64,000 nucleotides of DNA from Chryseobacterium indologenes (GTDB taxonomy: Bacteria; Bacteroidota; Bacteroidia; Flavobacteriales; Weeksellaceae), in contig NZ_CP074372.1 of assembly GCF_018362995.1 (NCBI RefSeq), positions 2,542,001 through 2,606,000 on the forward strand, in the 5' to 3' direction. Numbering within the stretch: position 1 is the first letter of the stretch; the number at the start of each line of letters is the position of its first letter. The notes under the pieces were generated by a model. That model made no database searches. It worked only from the letters and a program-made list of their open reading frames with translations, and had not been told where the DNA came from. Below are positions 36,292-44,755 of this stretch, piece by piece. The position numbers and the translations under genes were made by a program.

Positions 36292-38049
36292 ATGATGAAG
36301 TATATATTTCTAATTCTAATATTTTTATTTAATAATTTGATAAGCGCTCAAGAAAATAAAATTGATAGCTTATATGAATTTAATTACACTCAGCTAAAGA
36401 ATAAGTTTTATGATTATTACGATCATAATCAGACTCTGCAGTCTAAACGAATTGCTAAATATTATCTACAAAAAGCTAAAAAAGAAAAAAATACTTTCGA
36501 AATAGCTGAAGGCTATAATCTTATACATTTTAATGAAGATTTTCCCACTGCCTTAAAGTACATTGATAGTTTAGCTGTAATTACAAAAAATATAAAGGGA
36601 AACTTGTATCCTGCCAGAACTTATTTGATAAAAGGAAATCTATATTATAAGTATGATAATTTAAAAGCAGCGTTAGACAATTATGTTCTTGGGTTAAAAT
36701 ATGCTAAAGAGCAGAATGATGAAAAGCAGACAGCTTATGCTAATATGAACATTGCTTATATTAATAGTTATATAGGTAAAAATGTTGAGGCTGCGAAGAT
36801 ATTCAGATATTATTTATATAACAGAAATAATATAACAGACAAATATCAGCATAATCAAATACGTATAGCACTTATAAGTTGTTATCTTGAAATCAATAAA
36901 CTGGATTCTGCAAATATTCTAATTCAGGAAGGGAAAGCATTCGCTAATACTAATAAAAATAGTTACGATCTTACTTTATATTCTTTTTTATCTGGAAAAT
37001 ATGACTTAAAGCAGAAAAAATATAATATAGCAATTACAAAGCTAGCTACTGTTTATAATGATTTAATAAAAATCAATGAAAACAATGCTAATTATGCACT
37101 TTATGATCTGGGTAAAGCTTATGATGGTTTAAAAAACAAAGAAAAAGCTGCACAGTATTTTATATTACTAGATAGTAATGTTCAAAAAACAGAAATTACT
37201 TTTCCAAAGCTACGGGAAATATATACTTATCTCATTGATTATTACAAAGAAAAAAATGATAAAGAAAAGCAACTGTATTATATTGATCGTTTTTTAAAAG
37301 TAGACAAAAAGCTTGATGAGCAGTTCCAATATTTATCCACAGAACTGCCTAAAAAATATGATACCCCTAACCTTTTACAAGAAAAAGAAGAGATAATTAA
37401 GGAATTAAAAACCAGAAAAACAATTTTATATGCTTCTATTGGAATTTTATTGATACTACTATTATTAATTTTATATCTTTATTATAAGGCTAAGAAAACT
37501 GAAAAAAAACACCGGAAAATTGCACAGGAATTAATTCACAAATTTGAAAAAAAGAATATTACCCCTATTGACATTAACAACGAAACTTCGATACCTCATA
37601 TATTGAAGCAGGCTGCAATACAAGAATTAGAAGCTGAAGAATCTGAAATAGAAGAAACAGAAGAAAAAACTGCTAAAATTATCCCTGAAGATGTCAAAAT
37701 ATCTATTCTTAAGGAACTTGAAGCTTTTGAAACTAAAGAATTATATCTCAAAAAAGGTATAACTTTAGTAAATCTAGCTAAAAAAATAAAAACCAACACC
37801 GCATATTTATCTGAAACCATCAACAGCAATAAAGGGAAAAACTTCAATTCTTACCTTAATGATTTGCGTATTGATTATGTATTAAAACGATTAATAGAAG
37901 ACAAAAAATTCAGGTCTTATAAGCTTCCAGCTATTGCAGAAGAAATTGGTTATAATAATGTGCAGGCATTTTCAGTCGCATTCAAGAAAAAAACCGGAAC
38001 TACAACTTCTATTTATATCAAAGAAATTGAGAAATCAATTATATCATAA
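36292..38049 (+). CDS. Membrane-anchored TPR protein with C-terminal AraC-type DNA-binding domain
   Basis: The 585-residue protein has a signal peptide (KYIFLILIFLFNNLISA), a long region of tetratricopeptide-like helices (about residues 50-340, for example NLKAALDNYVLGLKYAKEQNDEKQTA read in parts), one membrane helix near 378-398 (TILYASIGILLILLLLILYL), a charged linker and a C-terminal AraC helix-turn-helix (about 485-580: TNTAYLSETINSNKGKNFNSY, AIAEEIGYNNVQAFSVAFKKKTG). The TPR part would be outside the inner membrane and the DNA-binding part inside, so it could read an external or periplasmic signal. It is divergent from the RiPP operon and upstream of the Sdp-like genes, so it may control either. 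Target is not shown by sequence. Confidence 0.82.
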   Translation: MMKYIFLILIFLFNNLISAQENKIDSLYEFNYTQLKNKFYDYYDHNQTLQSKRIAKYYLQKAKKEKNTFEIAEGYNLIHFNEDFPTALKYIDSLAVITKNIKGNLYPARTYLIKGNLYYKYDNLKAALDNYVLGLKYAKEQNDEKQTAYANMNIAYINSYIGKNVEAAKIFRYYLYNRNNITDKYQHNQIRIALISCYLEINKLDSANILIQEGKAFANTNKNSYDLTLYSFLSGKYDLKQKKYNIAITKLATVYNDLIKINENNANYALYDLGKAYDGLKNKEKAAQYFILLDSNVQKTEITFPKLREIYTYLIDYYKEKNDKEKQLYYIDRFLKVDKKLDEQFQYLSTELPKKYDTPNLLQEKEEIIKELKTRKTILYASIGILLILLLLILYLYYKAKKTEKKHRKIAQELIHKFEKKNITPIDINNETSIPHILKQAAIQELEAEESEIEETEEKTAKIIPEDVKISILKELEAFETKELYLKKGITLVNLAKKIKTNTAYLSETINSNKGKNFNSYLNDLRIDYVLKRLIEDKKFRSYKLPAIAEEIGYNNVQAFSVAFKKKTGTTTSIYIKEIEKSIIS

Positions 38050-38097
38050 TTCATATCTAAAAAAACAAACAACAACCTATACTACAGATATTTAAAT

Positions 38098-38156
38098 AAC
38101 ACTCGGGATTTATAAATTCATCATATAAATTTATAAATCCCGAGTGTTGTTATTTT
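38098..38156 (+). terminator. Terminator with a perfect 21-bp stem
   Basis: Arm 38098-38118 (AACACTCGGGATTTATAAATT) is exactly complementary to 38128-38148, with a 9-nt loop, followed by GTTATTTTTTTT. It is unusually long for a terminator and cleanly separates the regulator gene from the next unit. Confidence 0.9.
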
Positions 38157-38176
38157 TTTTGCTTTCTATTCATTCA

Positions 38177-38184
38177 TAAGTTTG
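38177..38184 (+). promoter_or_regulatory. -7 promoter box (TAAGTTTG) for the GLPGLI gene and perhaps the Sdp-like cluster
   Basis: Exact TAnnTTTG match 57 bp before the ATG at 38242. Confidence 0.5.
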
Positions 38185-38241
38185 CCTCAGTTAAAACAGA
38201 TTAGACGATTTTCAATCAACTCAAATTAATAAACATTTAAC

Positions 38242-39096
38242 ATGCAGAAAGCATTCTTTATTATCATTGTATTATTTTTTAGCAAGGCATACAGTCAAAC
38301 TGAAGCTAATAGATTTTTCTATGAACTTACCTATAAAAAAAATAAGGATTCTTCGACTTATGAGAAAATTCTAACAATCCTTGATATTACAGGTGATAAA
38401 TCAATTTATAGAGATTACTTATCTGTTTCCCAAGACTCACTCATTAATGATATTTTACAAAAATCTAAACAATCGGGTAATAATCCTGATCTAAGTAAAA
38501 TGCTTAAAATCCCTGTTTTTTCTTATAAGGTTATAAAGAAAAATCCAAGTAAGGAAATTTATTTCTATGATAAAATTTTAAATGATAAGTTTTATTACTC
38601 CGAAGAGGCTAAGCTAAATTGGAAAATAAAAACAGAAACCTCTACAATTAACGAATATCCTGTTCAAAAAGCTACTGCAGAATTTAATGGCAGAAAATGG
38701 ACAGCTTGGTTCAGCAAAACAATTCCATTTCAAGATGGTCCATATAAATTTTACGGATTACCAGGCTTAATTGTAAAAATTGAAGATGAGAAAAAAGAAT
38801 TTTCCTGGATTTTGGCCGGTAACAAAAAGATAACAAATTACGAAGAGAATTCATTCTCGGATAAATTGGGTAGCAAAAATATCATTGAAGTAGATAAAAG
38901 AAAATTTTTAACCATGTTTAAGGATTTTCAAGAAAATCCAATGGGAAAGCTCATAAATAAAATGACTTCAGACGATATGAATAAGAAAATGCCTGACGGT
39001 AGAACTGTATCAGAAGTTATTAAAGCCGAAAATAAAAAAGTAATGAATATTCTTAAAAACAATATTTACAATATAGAAACTAATAACAAATTTTAG
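38242..39096 (+). CDS. GLPGLI family secreted protein
   Basis: The 284-residue product has a signal peptide (QKAFFIIIVLFFSKAYS) and the family signature GLPGLIVKIED (around residue 172). GLPGLI-family proteins are exported proteins restricted to Bacteroidota with unknown function; they are often found beside TonB receptors or peptide systems. It precedes the small secreted peptide gene by 79 bp on the same strand. Confidence 0.88.
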   Translation: MQKAFFIIIVLFFSKAYSQTEANRFFYELTYKKNKDSSTYEKILTILDITGDKSIYRDYLSVSQDSLINDILQKSKQSGNNPDLSKMLKIPVFSYKVIKKNPSKEIYFYDKILNDKFYYSEEAKLNWKIKTETSTINEYPVQKATAEFNGRKWTAWFSKTIPFQDGPYKFYGLPGLIVKIEDEKKEFSWILAGNKKITNYEENSFSDKLGSKNIIEVDKRKFLTMFKDFQENPMGKLINKMTSDDMNKKMPDGRTVSEVIKAENKKVMNILKNNIYNIETNNKF

Positions 39097-39175
39097 ACAT
39101 TTTCCATAAAACAGAAGGAAGAGGGCTCAGCCGAAATAAAATGGAGCCAAATCGTTAATAATTATTCTTAAAAAT

Positions 39176-39394
39176 ATGTATAAGAAAACTAAGTCAATCG
39201 TAGCTTTAGTAGCAGTAGCTTTAGTTTCTACATCACTATTTACTTTTGCAAAAGCAAACGATAGTACAGTTGAAGCTAACAAAAATAACACTGCTGTTAC
39301 AGAAAAAAATGCAGAGCAGCTTGAAACTGAAGCAGCAGCAGGTTTCGTACTTCTTTGGAGCAAGGACATTGCTGGATTAGGAGGCTGGGAATAA
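39176..39394 (+). CDS. Small secreted peptide, candidate toxin precursor of the Sdp-like cluster
   Basis: A 72-residue frame with a signal peptide (YKKTKSIVALVAVALVSTS to about FAKA, residue 27). The mature part starts acidic and polar (NDSTVEANKNNTAVTEK) and ends in a hydrophobic, Gly/Trp-containing tail (AAAGFVLLWSKDIAGLGGWE). This layout, a secreted propeptide with a short hydrophobic tail next to sdpA/sdpB-like genes, parallels SdpC processing, but there are no cysteines, while Bacillus SDP has a disulfide. It is separated from the following genes by a stable stem-loop. Toxin role is inferred from context. Confidence 0.65.
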   Translation: MYKKTKSIVALVAVALVSTSLFTFAKANDSTVEANKNNTAVTEKNAEQLETEAAAGFVLLWSKDIAGLGGWE

Positions 39395-39411
39395 TTTCAC
39401 CAAAGCTTTAG

Positions 39412-39445
39412 TGAGCTGTCCTTCATTCGGACAGCTCATTTATTA
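39412..39445 (+). terminator. Stem-loop after the peptide gene (partial terminator)
   Basis: TGAGCTGTCC (39412-39421) pairs perfectly with GGACAGCTCA (39429-39438) across TTCATTC, followed by TTTATTATC. The T-run is weak, so it may be leaky and let a fraction of transcripts continue into the downstream genes. Confidence 0.75.
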
Positions 39446-39468
39446 TCACTTTTATATTAAAGTTTTCA

Positions 39469-40029
39469 ATGAAAAAAAATACTTGGATATTCTTTATTTT
39501 TTTTATTTTAATATTTCATGCAATAGTATCAATCACAAATAATATCTATTCGCTGGGGTATTTTAAAGACATAAAAAAAATAGCATTAAATCCCGTTGGA
39601 AAAATGTATGCACAAATAGTTCCAACTGATACATCATACTATCCTGATATCATAATGTACTATTCAAATTATGCTGGAATTGACAGGGGATATGCATTTT
39701 ATTCACCTAATCTTAATAGAAATAAAATTGAATACAGTTTCACTACAAACAGTACAAATACTCCCATGCCAATATCCTTTAACACTAAAGAATCTAATGT
39801 CAAATACATGTCTATGTCAATAAACCTGACCAATATGTTTGATAATAGAAAAAAAAGAAATAAGCTGGTAAAGGATATATCCATTTTCATGCTTAATCAA
39901 AATAAGGAAATAAAAGATATGAATTTTATTGTTTCTGTCAGGAGGATTAGGTTATTAGATGAAAAATATCAGGGAAATAAAAAAAGTATTAATGCATATA
40001 ACATTAAAAAGTTAAACACCCATGAGTAA
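39469..40029 (+). CDS. SdpA-like protein
   Basis: A 186-residue protein with one N-terminal membrane segment (WIFFIFFILIFHAIVSI) and an extracytoplasmic domain. The motif DRGYAFYSPN (residues about 72-81) resembles the G-F/Y-F-S-x-N motif of the SdpA family. SdpA acts with SdpB to make active SDP toxin from secreted SdpC in Bacillus subtilis. The gene overlaps the next one (SdpB-like) by 8 bp, as expected for partners. Similarity is by motif and order; alignment was not run. Confidence 0.65.
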   Translation: MKKNTWIFFIFFILIFHAIVSITNNIYSLGYFKDIKKIALNPVGKMYAQIVPTDTSYYPDIIMYYSNYAGIDRGYAFYSPNLNRNKIEYSFTTNSTNTPMPISFNTKESNVKYMSMSINLTNMFDNRKKRNKLVKDISIFMLNQNKEIKDMNFIVSVRRIRLLDEKYQGNKKSINAYNIKKLNTHE

Positions 40030-40954
40030 GATAGTTTCATTTATGACTTCTTATAAAGATGATTCCAAAAACACAAAAATTTTTATTTATTTAATAAGTA
40101 TTTTAGCACTAATTAATATACTATCAATATTTCCTGATTTATACAGTATATATTCTAAAAACGGAATAATAAGCGAATCTCTGAATAATAATTTTGTTTC
40201 TGAAGATAAAATAAAAGTATCTACACTTACTGAAAACATAATTTCCTTAACTAGCATTGAGTATAAGTATGCTTTCATTATTCCCTTTTACTTATATATT
40301 GTTTCTCTGATAATGATATTGCTAAATTATTGGAAAATTCTGTTTGCTATTATAGTCATTTTCCTGCATACGGTATTCCTTAATTCTGCTTACTTATTAT
40401 CCTATGGTGCTGATTTTATGATTGCTTTTATGCTTTATATCAATCTTTTTTTTTGTATTGAAGATAAGATAAAAGTTGAATCATATAAAGGTATTATATT
40501 CTCGTTTGCTGTAAGGTTAATGCAGATCCAGCTTTGTATTATTTATTTCTTTGGAGGATTTGGTAAAGCTTTAGGGTTTGACTGGCTTGATGGTAATGCA
40601 ATTTGGCTTTGTATTAATCATTATTTAGATGAAAAGGTAATTAACTCATTTTTTACTCACATTCCAAAGTTTATTTATCAACTAGCCTCATTACATGTAA
40701 CGATATTGGAACTTTTATTTCCTATTTTTGTTTTTCTAAGTAAAAACATAAGAAAATGGACGATTATCAATATAATCATTATGCATATTGTAATCGCTTT
40801 GGTCATAAAAATATATACCTTTTCTATCGCAATGTTGCTTTTTAATATAATTGCTTTCTATCCTGGCAAGTTTTCTATACTAATGAAATATTTGGACGAA
40901 AAACGATCAGTTATATTTAAACAAAAAAACAAGAATAATGAAGTTACAACTTAA
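40022..40954 (+). CDS. SdpB-like HTTM-domain membrane protein
   Basis: The 310-residue polytopic protein has the layout of the HTTM family (related to vitamin K-dependent gamma-carboxylase and SdpB): YGADFMIAFMLYINLFFC near residues 130-147 and RLMQIQLCIIYFFGGFGKALG then WLDGNAIWLCIN (about 168-200), which are the best-conserved family blocks. SdpB is needed for maturation of SDP toxin. It is coupled by overlap with the SdpA-like gene before and the ABC ATPase after (17 bp overlap). Confidence 0.78.
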   Translation: MSKIVSFMTSYKDDSKNTKIFIYLISILALINILSIFPDLYSIYSKNGIISESLNNNFVSEDKIKVSTLTENIISLTSIEYKYAFIIPFYLYIVSLIMILLNYWKILFAIIVIFLHTVFLNSAYLLSYGADFMIAFMLYINLFFCIEDKIKVESYKGIIFSFAVRLMQIQLCIIYFFGGFGKALGFDWLDGNAIWLCINHYLDEKVINSFFTHIPKFIYQLASLHVTILELLFPIFVFLSKNIRKWTIINIIIMHIVIALVIKIYTFSIAMLLFNIIAFYPGKFSILMKYLDEKRSVIFKQKNKNNEVTT

Positions 40955-41600
40955 AGACATTTCCTATAAAATTGGGGATAAAATAATTTTAAATAAAATT
41001 AATCTGGAATTTGAAAATGGGCTCTATGCCTTATTAGGATTAAATGGTACAGGAAAAACTTCACTAATTAATATTATCTCAACATTAAAACAACCGTCAA
41101 CGGGAGATTTTTTTTATAATGACGTTTCAGTATTAAATAAGCCACAATCTCTAAGAAAAGATTTGGGATTTATGTCTCAGAATCTTGGACTTATTCAAGA
41201 TTTCGATATTATCCAAAATTTAACTTATTTCGGCCTTTTGAAAGGATGTGAGAAAAAAAGCCTACATAATAACATTTTAAAGATTATAAAAGATTTTGAT
41301 TTAGAAAGTTATAAAAAGCAAAAAGTAAAAAACCTATCGGGAGGAATTAAGCAAAAAATCTCATTCGCTTTATCCATAATTAACAGCCCTAATGTATTGA
41401 TACTTGATGAACCTGTCAATAATCTAGATTATATGGAACGTGAAAAAATGTATTTACTTCTAAAAGATATTTCCAAAACGAGTATTGTCATTCTATCAAC
41501 ACATTTAATAGATGAAATTTCCAGATTTTGTGATAAGAAAATAACTATTAGTAGCGGATCAGCCTCTCTGGAAAACAATATTAATTTTAAAAATAAATAG
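40938..41600 (+). CDS. ABC transporter ATP-binding protein
   Basis: The 220-residue ATPase has Walker A GLNGTGKT (34-41), Q-loop GFMSQNLGL, signature LSGGIKQK and Walker B VLILDEP, followed by the H-loop STHL. The style is that of bacteriocin or drug export/immunity ABC pairs (such as SkfE-type). It overlaps the HTTM gene and lies 4 bp before the permease gene, its presumed partner. Confidence 0.9.
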   Translation: MKLQLKDISYKIGDKIILNKINLEFENGLYALLGLNGTGKTSLINIISTLKQPSTGDFFYNDVSVLNKPQSLRKDLGFMSQNLGLIQDFDIIQNLTYFGLLKGCEKKSLHNNILKIIKDFDLESYKKQKVKNLSGGIKQKISFALSIINSPNVLILDEPVNNLDYMEREKMYLLLKDISKTSIVILSTHLIDEISRFCDKKITISSGSASLENNINFKNK

Positions 41601-41604
41601 TTAA

Positions 41605-42963
41605 ATGTCAAGATTGCTTCCTCTATCGTCTTTATACTATACGTATTTAATCAAAAAAAAATCCTTTATTTTCTGCACCCTGATTTTAATCGTATTGGGG
41701 CTTTTCCTTATACCCGGTAAAGATGCCGATTATGTAACATTCTATATGGGTAACATAAGCCCTGCTCCAAATAAATTTTGGATTGGAAACGTTTCTGCAA
41801 TCTTTTCTAATGTGATCATTTCGTGGCTATTGATTCATATTTTAGCAGGAGAAAGAGAAAAGGAAATTTTAAATTATACTTATGTACAGGAAGATCTTTC
41901 TTTTTTAAGTTCATTCTTTAAAGCATTATATAAAATTATGGGGCTTTTCTTTATAGGAATGACATTTCTATTTATTTTGAACATTACAATTTTCATACAG
42001 AACATCGAGCTTACAGGACCATATTTCATCTTTCCTCTCTTATATTTTTCGGTGCCATACATCCTGATTATTGCTGGAGTGAGTTATTTTATAGAATATT
42101 ATATAAAAAATAACTTTCTCAAATATGCTGTCTATTACATATTGGTATTTTTTATCATGTTTAATGATAGATTTTTTTTGGGAATTTTAGGAATTCATGA
42201 ATTAAATTTTATAATCAATAAGAATATTTCTGAAACAAATCTATTTGCCATTGGATATCTTCCAAAATCCAGACTACATATTATTTCTCTACAAGAACCT
42301 ATCTTCCCTATATTTTGGCTAAATAAGTTAGCTGCATTGACACTGTTTATTTCAACTGTGTATTTATTGTCTAAAATCCCTATAAACAGGAAACTCACTA
42401 TAATTAAAACACTTGCCGATTTTTCACAAAAAGACACAGAAATGAAATCTATTAAGTTTTCTTTCAGTCAAATAAAAAAAGATCTGTCATTTTTTAATAT
42501 ACTTCAAAAAGATTTCTATCTTTTCTCACTCTCCGTAGACAAAACTGCAATTTCTGCTATTCTTATCATTTGGGTTTTATTATTCCCCGTAAAAGAAGAT
42601 TTTTTAAAATTCTTGCTACCCTTACTCTTTTTCTTTACTCTTTTTATTAATAAATTTCTTACAAGATTATCCTTATATAACATCGATTATGCAGAGAATA
42701 TTTCACCTTATAAAAACTTTGAAATTGTTTTGTCAAAAAATGTGATCATCTTTGTTTTCTATGTAATATTGTTAATACCATTATTAATAAGACATTCATT
42801 TACGCAAAATATGTATGTATTATTAAGCTTTTTTATACTTACAGGTTTTCAAGTTATCATGTCACGTGTTTTTAAAAATAACACATTTATTGATATCCTA
42901 TTAATTATTTTGTTTGCTACCTATTTGACAGGTAAACCTATTCTAAATATTTTCCAGTTATGA
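41605..42963 (+). CDS. ABC transporter permease, probable export or self-protection
   Basis: A 452-residue membrane protein with about 12 hydrophobic segments and a short soluble link in the middle (KTLADFSQKDTEMKSIKFS, about residues 270-290). No substrate-specific motif is seen. Position directly after the ATPase gene and its overlap of 4 bp with the DCC gene make it part of the same operon. By analogy with SkfF it may export the peptide or protect the producer. Confidence 0.75.
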   Translation: MSRLLPLSSLYYTYLIKKKSFIFCTLILIVLGLFLIPGKDADYVTFYMGNISPAPNKFWIGNVSAIFSNVIISWLLIHILAGEREKEILNYTYVQEDLSFLSSFFKALYKIMGLFFIGMTFLFILNITIFIQNIELTGPYFIFPLLYFSVPYILIIAGVSYFIEYYIKNNFLKYAVYYILVFFIMFNDRFFLGILGIHELNFIINKNISETNLFAIGYLPKSRLHIISLQEPIFPIFWLNKLAALTLFISTVYLLSKIPINRKLTIIKTLADFSQKDTEMKSIKFSFSQIKKDLSFFNILQKDFYLFSLSVDKTAISAILIIWVLLFPVKEDFLKFLLPLLFFFTLFINKFLTRLSLYNIDYAENISPYKNFEIVLSKNVIIFVFYVILLIPLLIRHSFTQNMYVLLSFFILTGFQVIMSRVFKNNTFIDILLIILFATYLTGKPILNIFQL

Positions 42964-43322
42964 AAATTTATTATGATAATTATTGCCCAAACTGTACATT
43001 GTTTGTCAGAAACATAAAAAGATTGGATTGGATGAATATGCTGGAAATTAAGGAATTGAGAAATCCCAGTCATATTAGCGAAGCCTTTGGTATAAATAAA
43101 ACATTGGCAGAACAGCAGATGGCTTCATATGATAAAAAATGGAGATATGGTTTTATTACAATTTATATGATACTTTTAAGACTACCGTTATTTTGGATAT
43201 TTTTTCCAATTCTTTTTCTATTTAAGATCACTGGTCTCGGACAATTAATTTATAAGGAATTAGCAGTAAAAAGAAAAATAATTCCTATACATTGTGATGA
43301 GGAAAACTGCAAAATACAATAA
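42960..43322 (+). CDS. DCC family thiol-disulfide oxidoreductase (DUF393)
   Basis: The 120-residue protein begins KIYYDNYCPNCTLFVRNIK with the CPNC redox motif (Cys9, Cys12) of the DCC/DUF393 thioredoxin-like family and has a membrane-associated middle (IYMILLRLPLFWIFFPILFLF). DUF393 proteins are commonly encoded beside HTTM proteins. The ATGA overlap with the permease gene indicates translational coupling. A redox partner is odd because the candidate peptide has no cysteine; it may act on another protein. Confidence 0.85.
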   Translation: MKIYYDNYCPNCTLFVRNIKRLDWMNMLEIKELRNPSHISEAFGINKTLAEQQMASYDKKWRYGFITIYMILLRLPLFWIFFPILFLFKITGLGQLIYKELAVKRKIIPIHCDEENCKIQ

Positions 43323-43432
43323 TATCGGCTGAATGCTGATAGCAATTGTCTAAGTAGATAAAGAATGTTAAATTCTAAAATACAATCTTGTTTATTGATC
43401 TATTTCGGTATTGTAAATATTCTTCTTAGTAT

Positions 43433-43876
43433 ATGAAAAAAATGTTCACATTCTTTATCATTTCATTTGCCTTAGCTCTTTTAAATGGATATTTCTTCAA
43501 TTACATCAATGATACCTATTTGCATTTTAATGTAAATTATTATAAACATCAAAATATCTCAAAAAACGAACTACACTTTATTGCAATCTTTGTTGCTCCT
43601 TTTATTGAGACTTTAGTATTTCAATATTTCCCTTATCTGGTTTTGACGAAATGGATAGGCATAAGGAATAAATGCTTCTGCATCATCATTATGAGTATCA
43701 TTTTCGCATCAATGCATTATTATAATTGGCTATATATTGTGATGACATTTTTTGGAGGTCTTATTTTAAATAACCTTTATATCTATTATAACAAGCACGT
43801 TCCTGACAGTACTCTTCCACGCACTATTCAATCTTTTTGGATTTTTGTTTATAATGTGACTTTTTGTATTAAATAA
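43433..43876 (+). CDS. Short CPBP-type (Abi) intramembrane protease-like protein
   Basis: A 147-residue membrane protein with parts of the CPBP motifs: PFIETLVFQY (Glu59; the usual second Glu is Thr60), IIFASMHYYNW with His95, and FFGGLILNNLY. CPBP proteases include bacteriocin immunity or maturation proteins, and SkfC belongs here. The missing second Glu and small size leave catalysis in doubt. It starts 110 bp after the DCC gene, so it may be in the same unit or have its own promoter. Confidence 0.65.
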   Translation: MKKMFTFFIISFALALLNGYFFNYINDTYLHFNVNYYKHQNISKNELHFIAIFVAPFIETLVFQYFPYLVLTKWIGIRNKCFCIIIMSIIFASMHYYNWLYIVMTFFGGLILNNLYIYYNKHVPDSTLPRTIQSFWIFVYNVTFCIK

Positions 43877-44410
43877 TATAAAAACAAGCTCCTCCTGATC
43901 AAAGAAGAGCTTGATAAATAATGCAAAAAGATGATGGATAGAAAATTATCTTACTCAAAAATAGAGGATTAATTAGTTTACGTTTATGAGCAGCGTCATA
44001 TTAGAGCAAAAAAAATCCCCGGAAATTCCGAGGATAAAAACTAATAACCATGAAAACTCAAATTAAACATGAGTTACATTTCTATATCGAAAAATCGTGC
44101 CAAGAATGCCAACTTTGAGAAAAAAAAGCGATTTACTCCAAGTGTTATTCATTTTGTAATTTCAGCATTTTAGACCGATTTTACTGATGCTTTAAAAACC
44201 ACTTCATAATTATTTATAATTAATTAAAATAAATACAACATGCCTGCGAAAATATTAAAAATAAAATAATTTACAATTTGGTAAAATAAAATTCATATTA
44301 GAAAATAAAAAATTCCAAAATACTTAATCAAGCTATCAAAAAAACTAAATCAACACCAAATTGGCATAATTTATTCTTCATATAAATCAATCCAATAAAT
44401 TTAAATTATC
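43877..44410. other. Intergenic region, 534 bp, with a repeated motif and a micro-frame
   Basis: Very A+T rich. Contains TTATGAGCAGCGTCATA (43984-44000), a hairpin ATCCCC-GGAAATTCCG-AGGAT (44015-44035) and a 22-codon frame (44050-44118, MKTQIKHELHFYIEKSCQEC then QL). Related arrangements follow at 44.7 and 45.2 kb. Confidence 0.6.
43984..44118 (+). repeat. Repeated unit A: TTATGAGCAG motif, hairpin and micro-frame
   Basis: First of three related layouts: a TTATGAGCAGnnTCATA motif, a short hairpin 15-30 bp later, then A-rich sequence leading into an ATG with a Lys-rich start. Here the micro-frame has 22 codons with two Cys (44050-44118). Confidence 0.45.
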
Positions 44411-44638
44411 ATGGCACAAATAATTTTTAATAAAGAAGATTTCACGAAAAGCAATGAAAAAGAATATCAGTTGGAGTACGATATAAATGAAATAGGTAAA
44501 GGTTCCGATCTCATTGTAGAAAGGCTGACCGAAAAAGGAGACTATGAAATCATTCAAGCTCCTCTGAGAAGATCAAATGACAAAATATTTATTATTTGGG
44601 ATACCCCGTTTAACGGTAGAATACTCTTCGATCTTTAA
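44411..44638 (+). CDS. Small protein of unknown function (75 residues)
   Basis: Not recognised. The frame starts ATG 44411 and encodes AQIIFNKEDFTKSNEKEYQL and ends IIWDTPFNGRILFDL. It has no signal peptide, membrane segment or Cys and is fairly acidic and hydrophilic. Codon choice looks normal for the region. It stands alone between two non-coding stretches after the CPBP gene. Real status is likely but not certain. Confidence 0.5.
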   Translation: MAQIIFNKEDFTKSNEKEYQLEYDINEIGKGSDLIVERLTEKGDYEIIQAPLRRSNDKIFIIWDTPFNGRILFDL

Positions 44639-44665
44639 AAGATGTAAAAGTGTTATATGAAAAAA

Positions 44666-44755
44666 GCCCCCAAAAAATGGAGGCCTCAAAAAACACAAAT
44701 GATGAAAAAAAATTTTATATCAGAGATAAAAATTATTTTATCTATTAATTCTTAA
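44666..44755 (+). repeat. Repeated unit B: GCC...GGC hairpin plus ACACAAATGATGAAAAAAA
   Basis: Hairpin GCCCCCA-AAAAA-TGGAGGC (44666-44684) followed by AAAAAACACAAATGATG and an A-run (44688-44712). The second half is identical over 24 bases to unit C at 45202-45225. The ATGATG opens an 18-codon frame to 44755. Confidence 0.65.
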
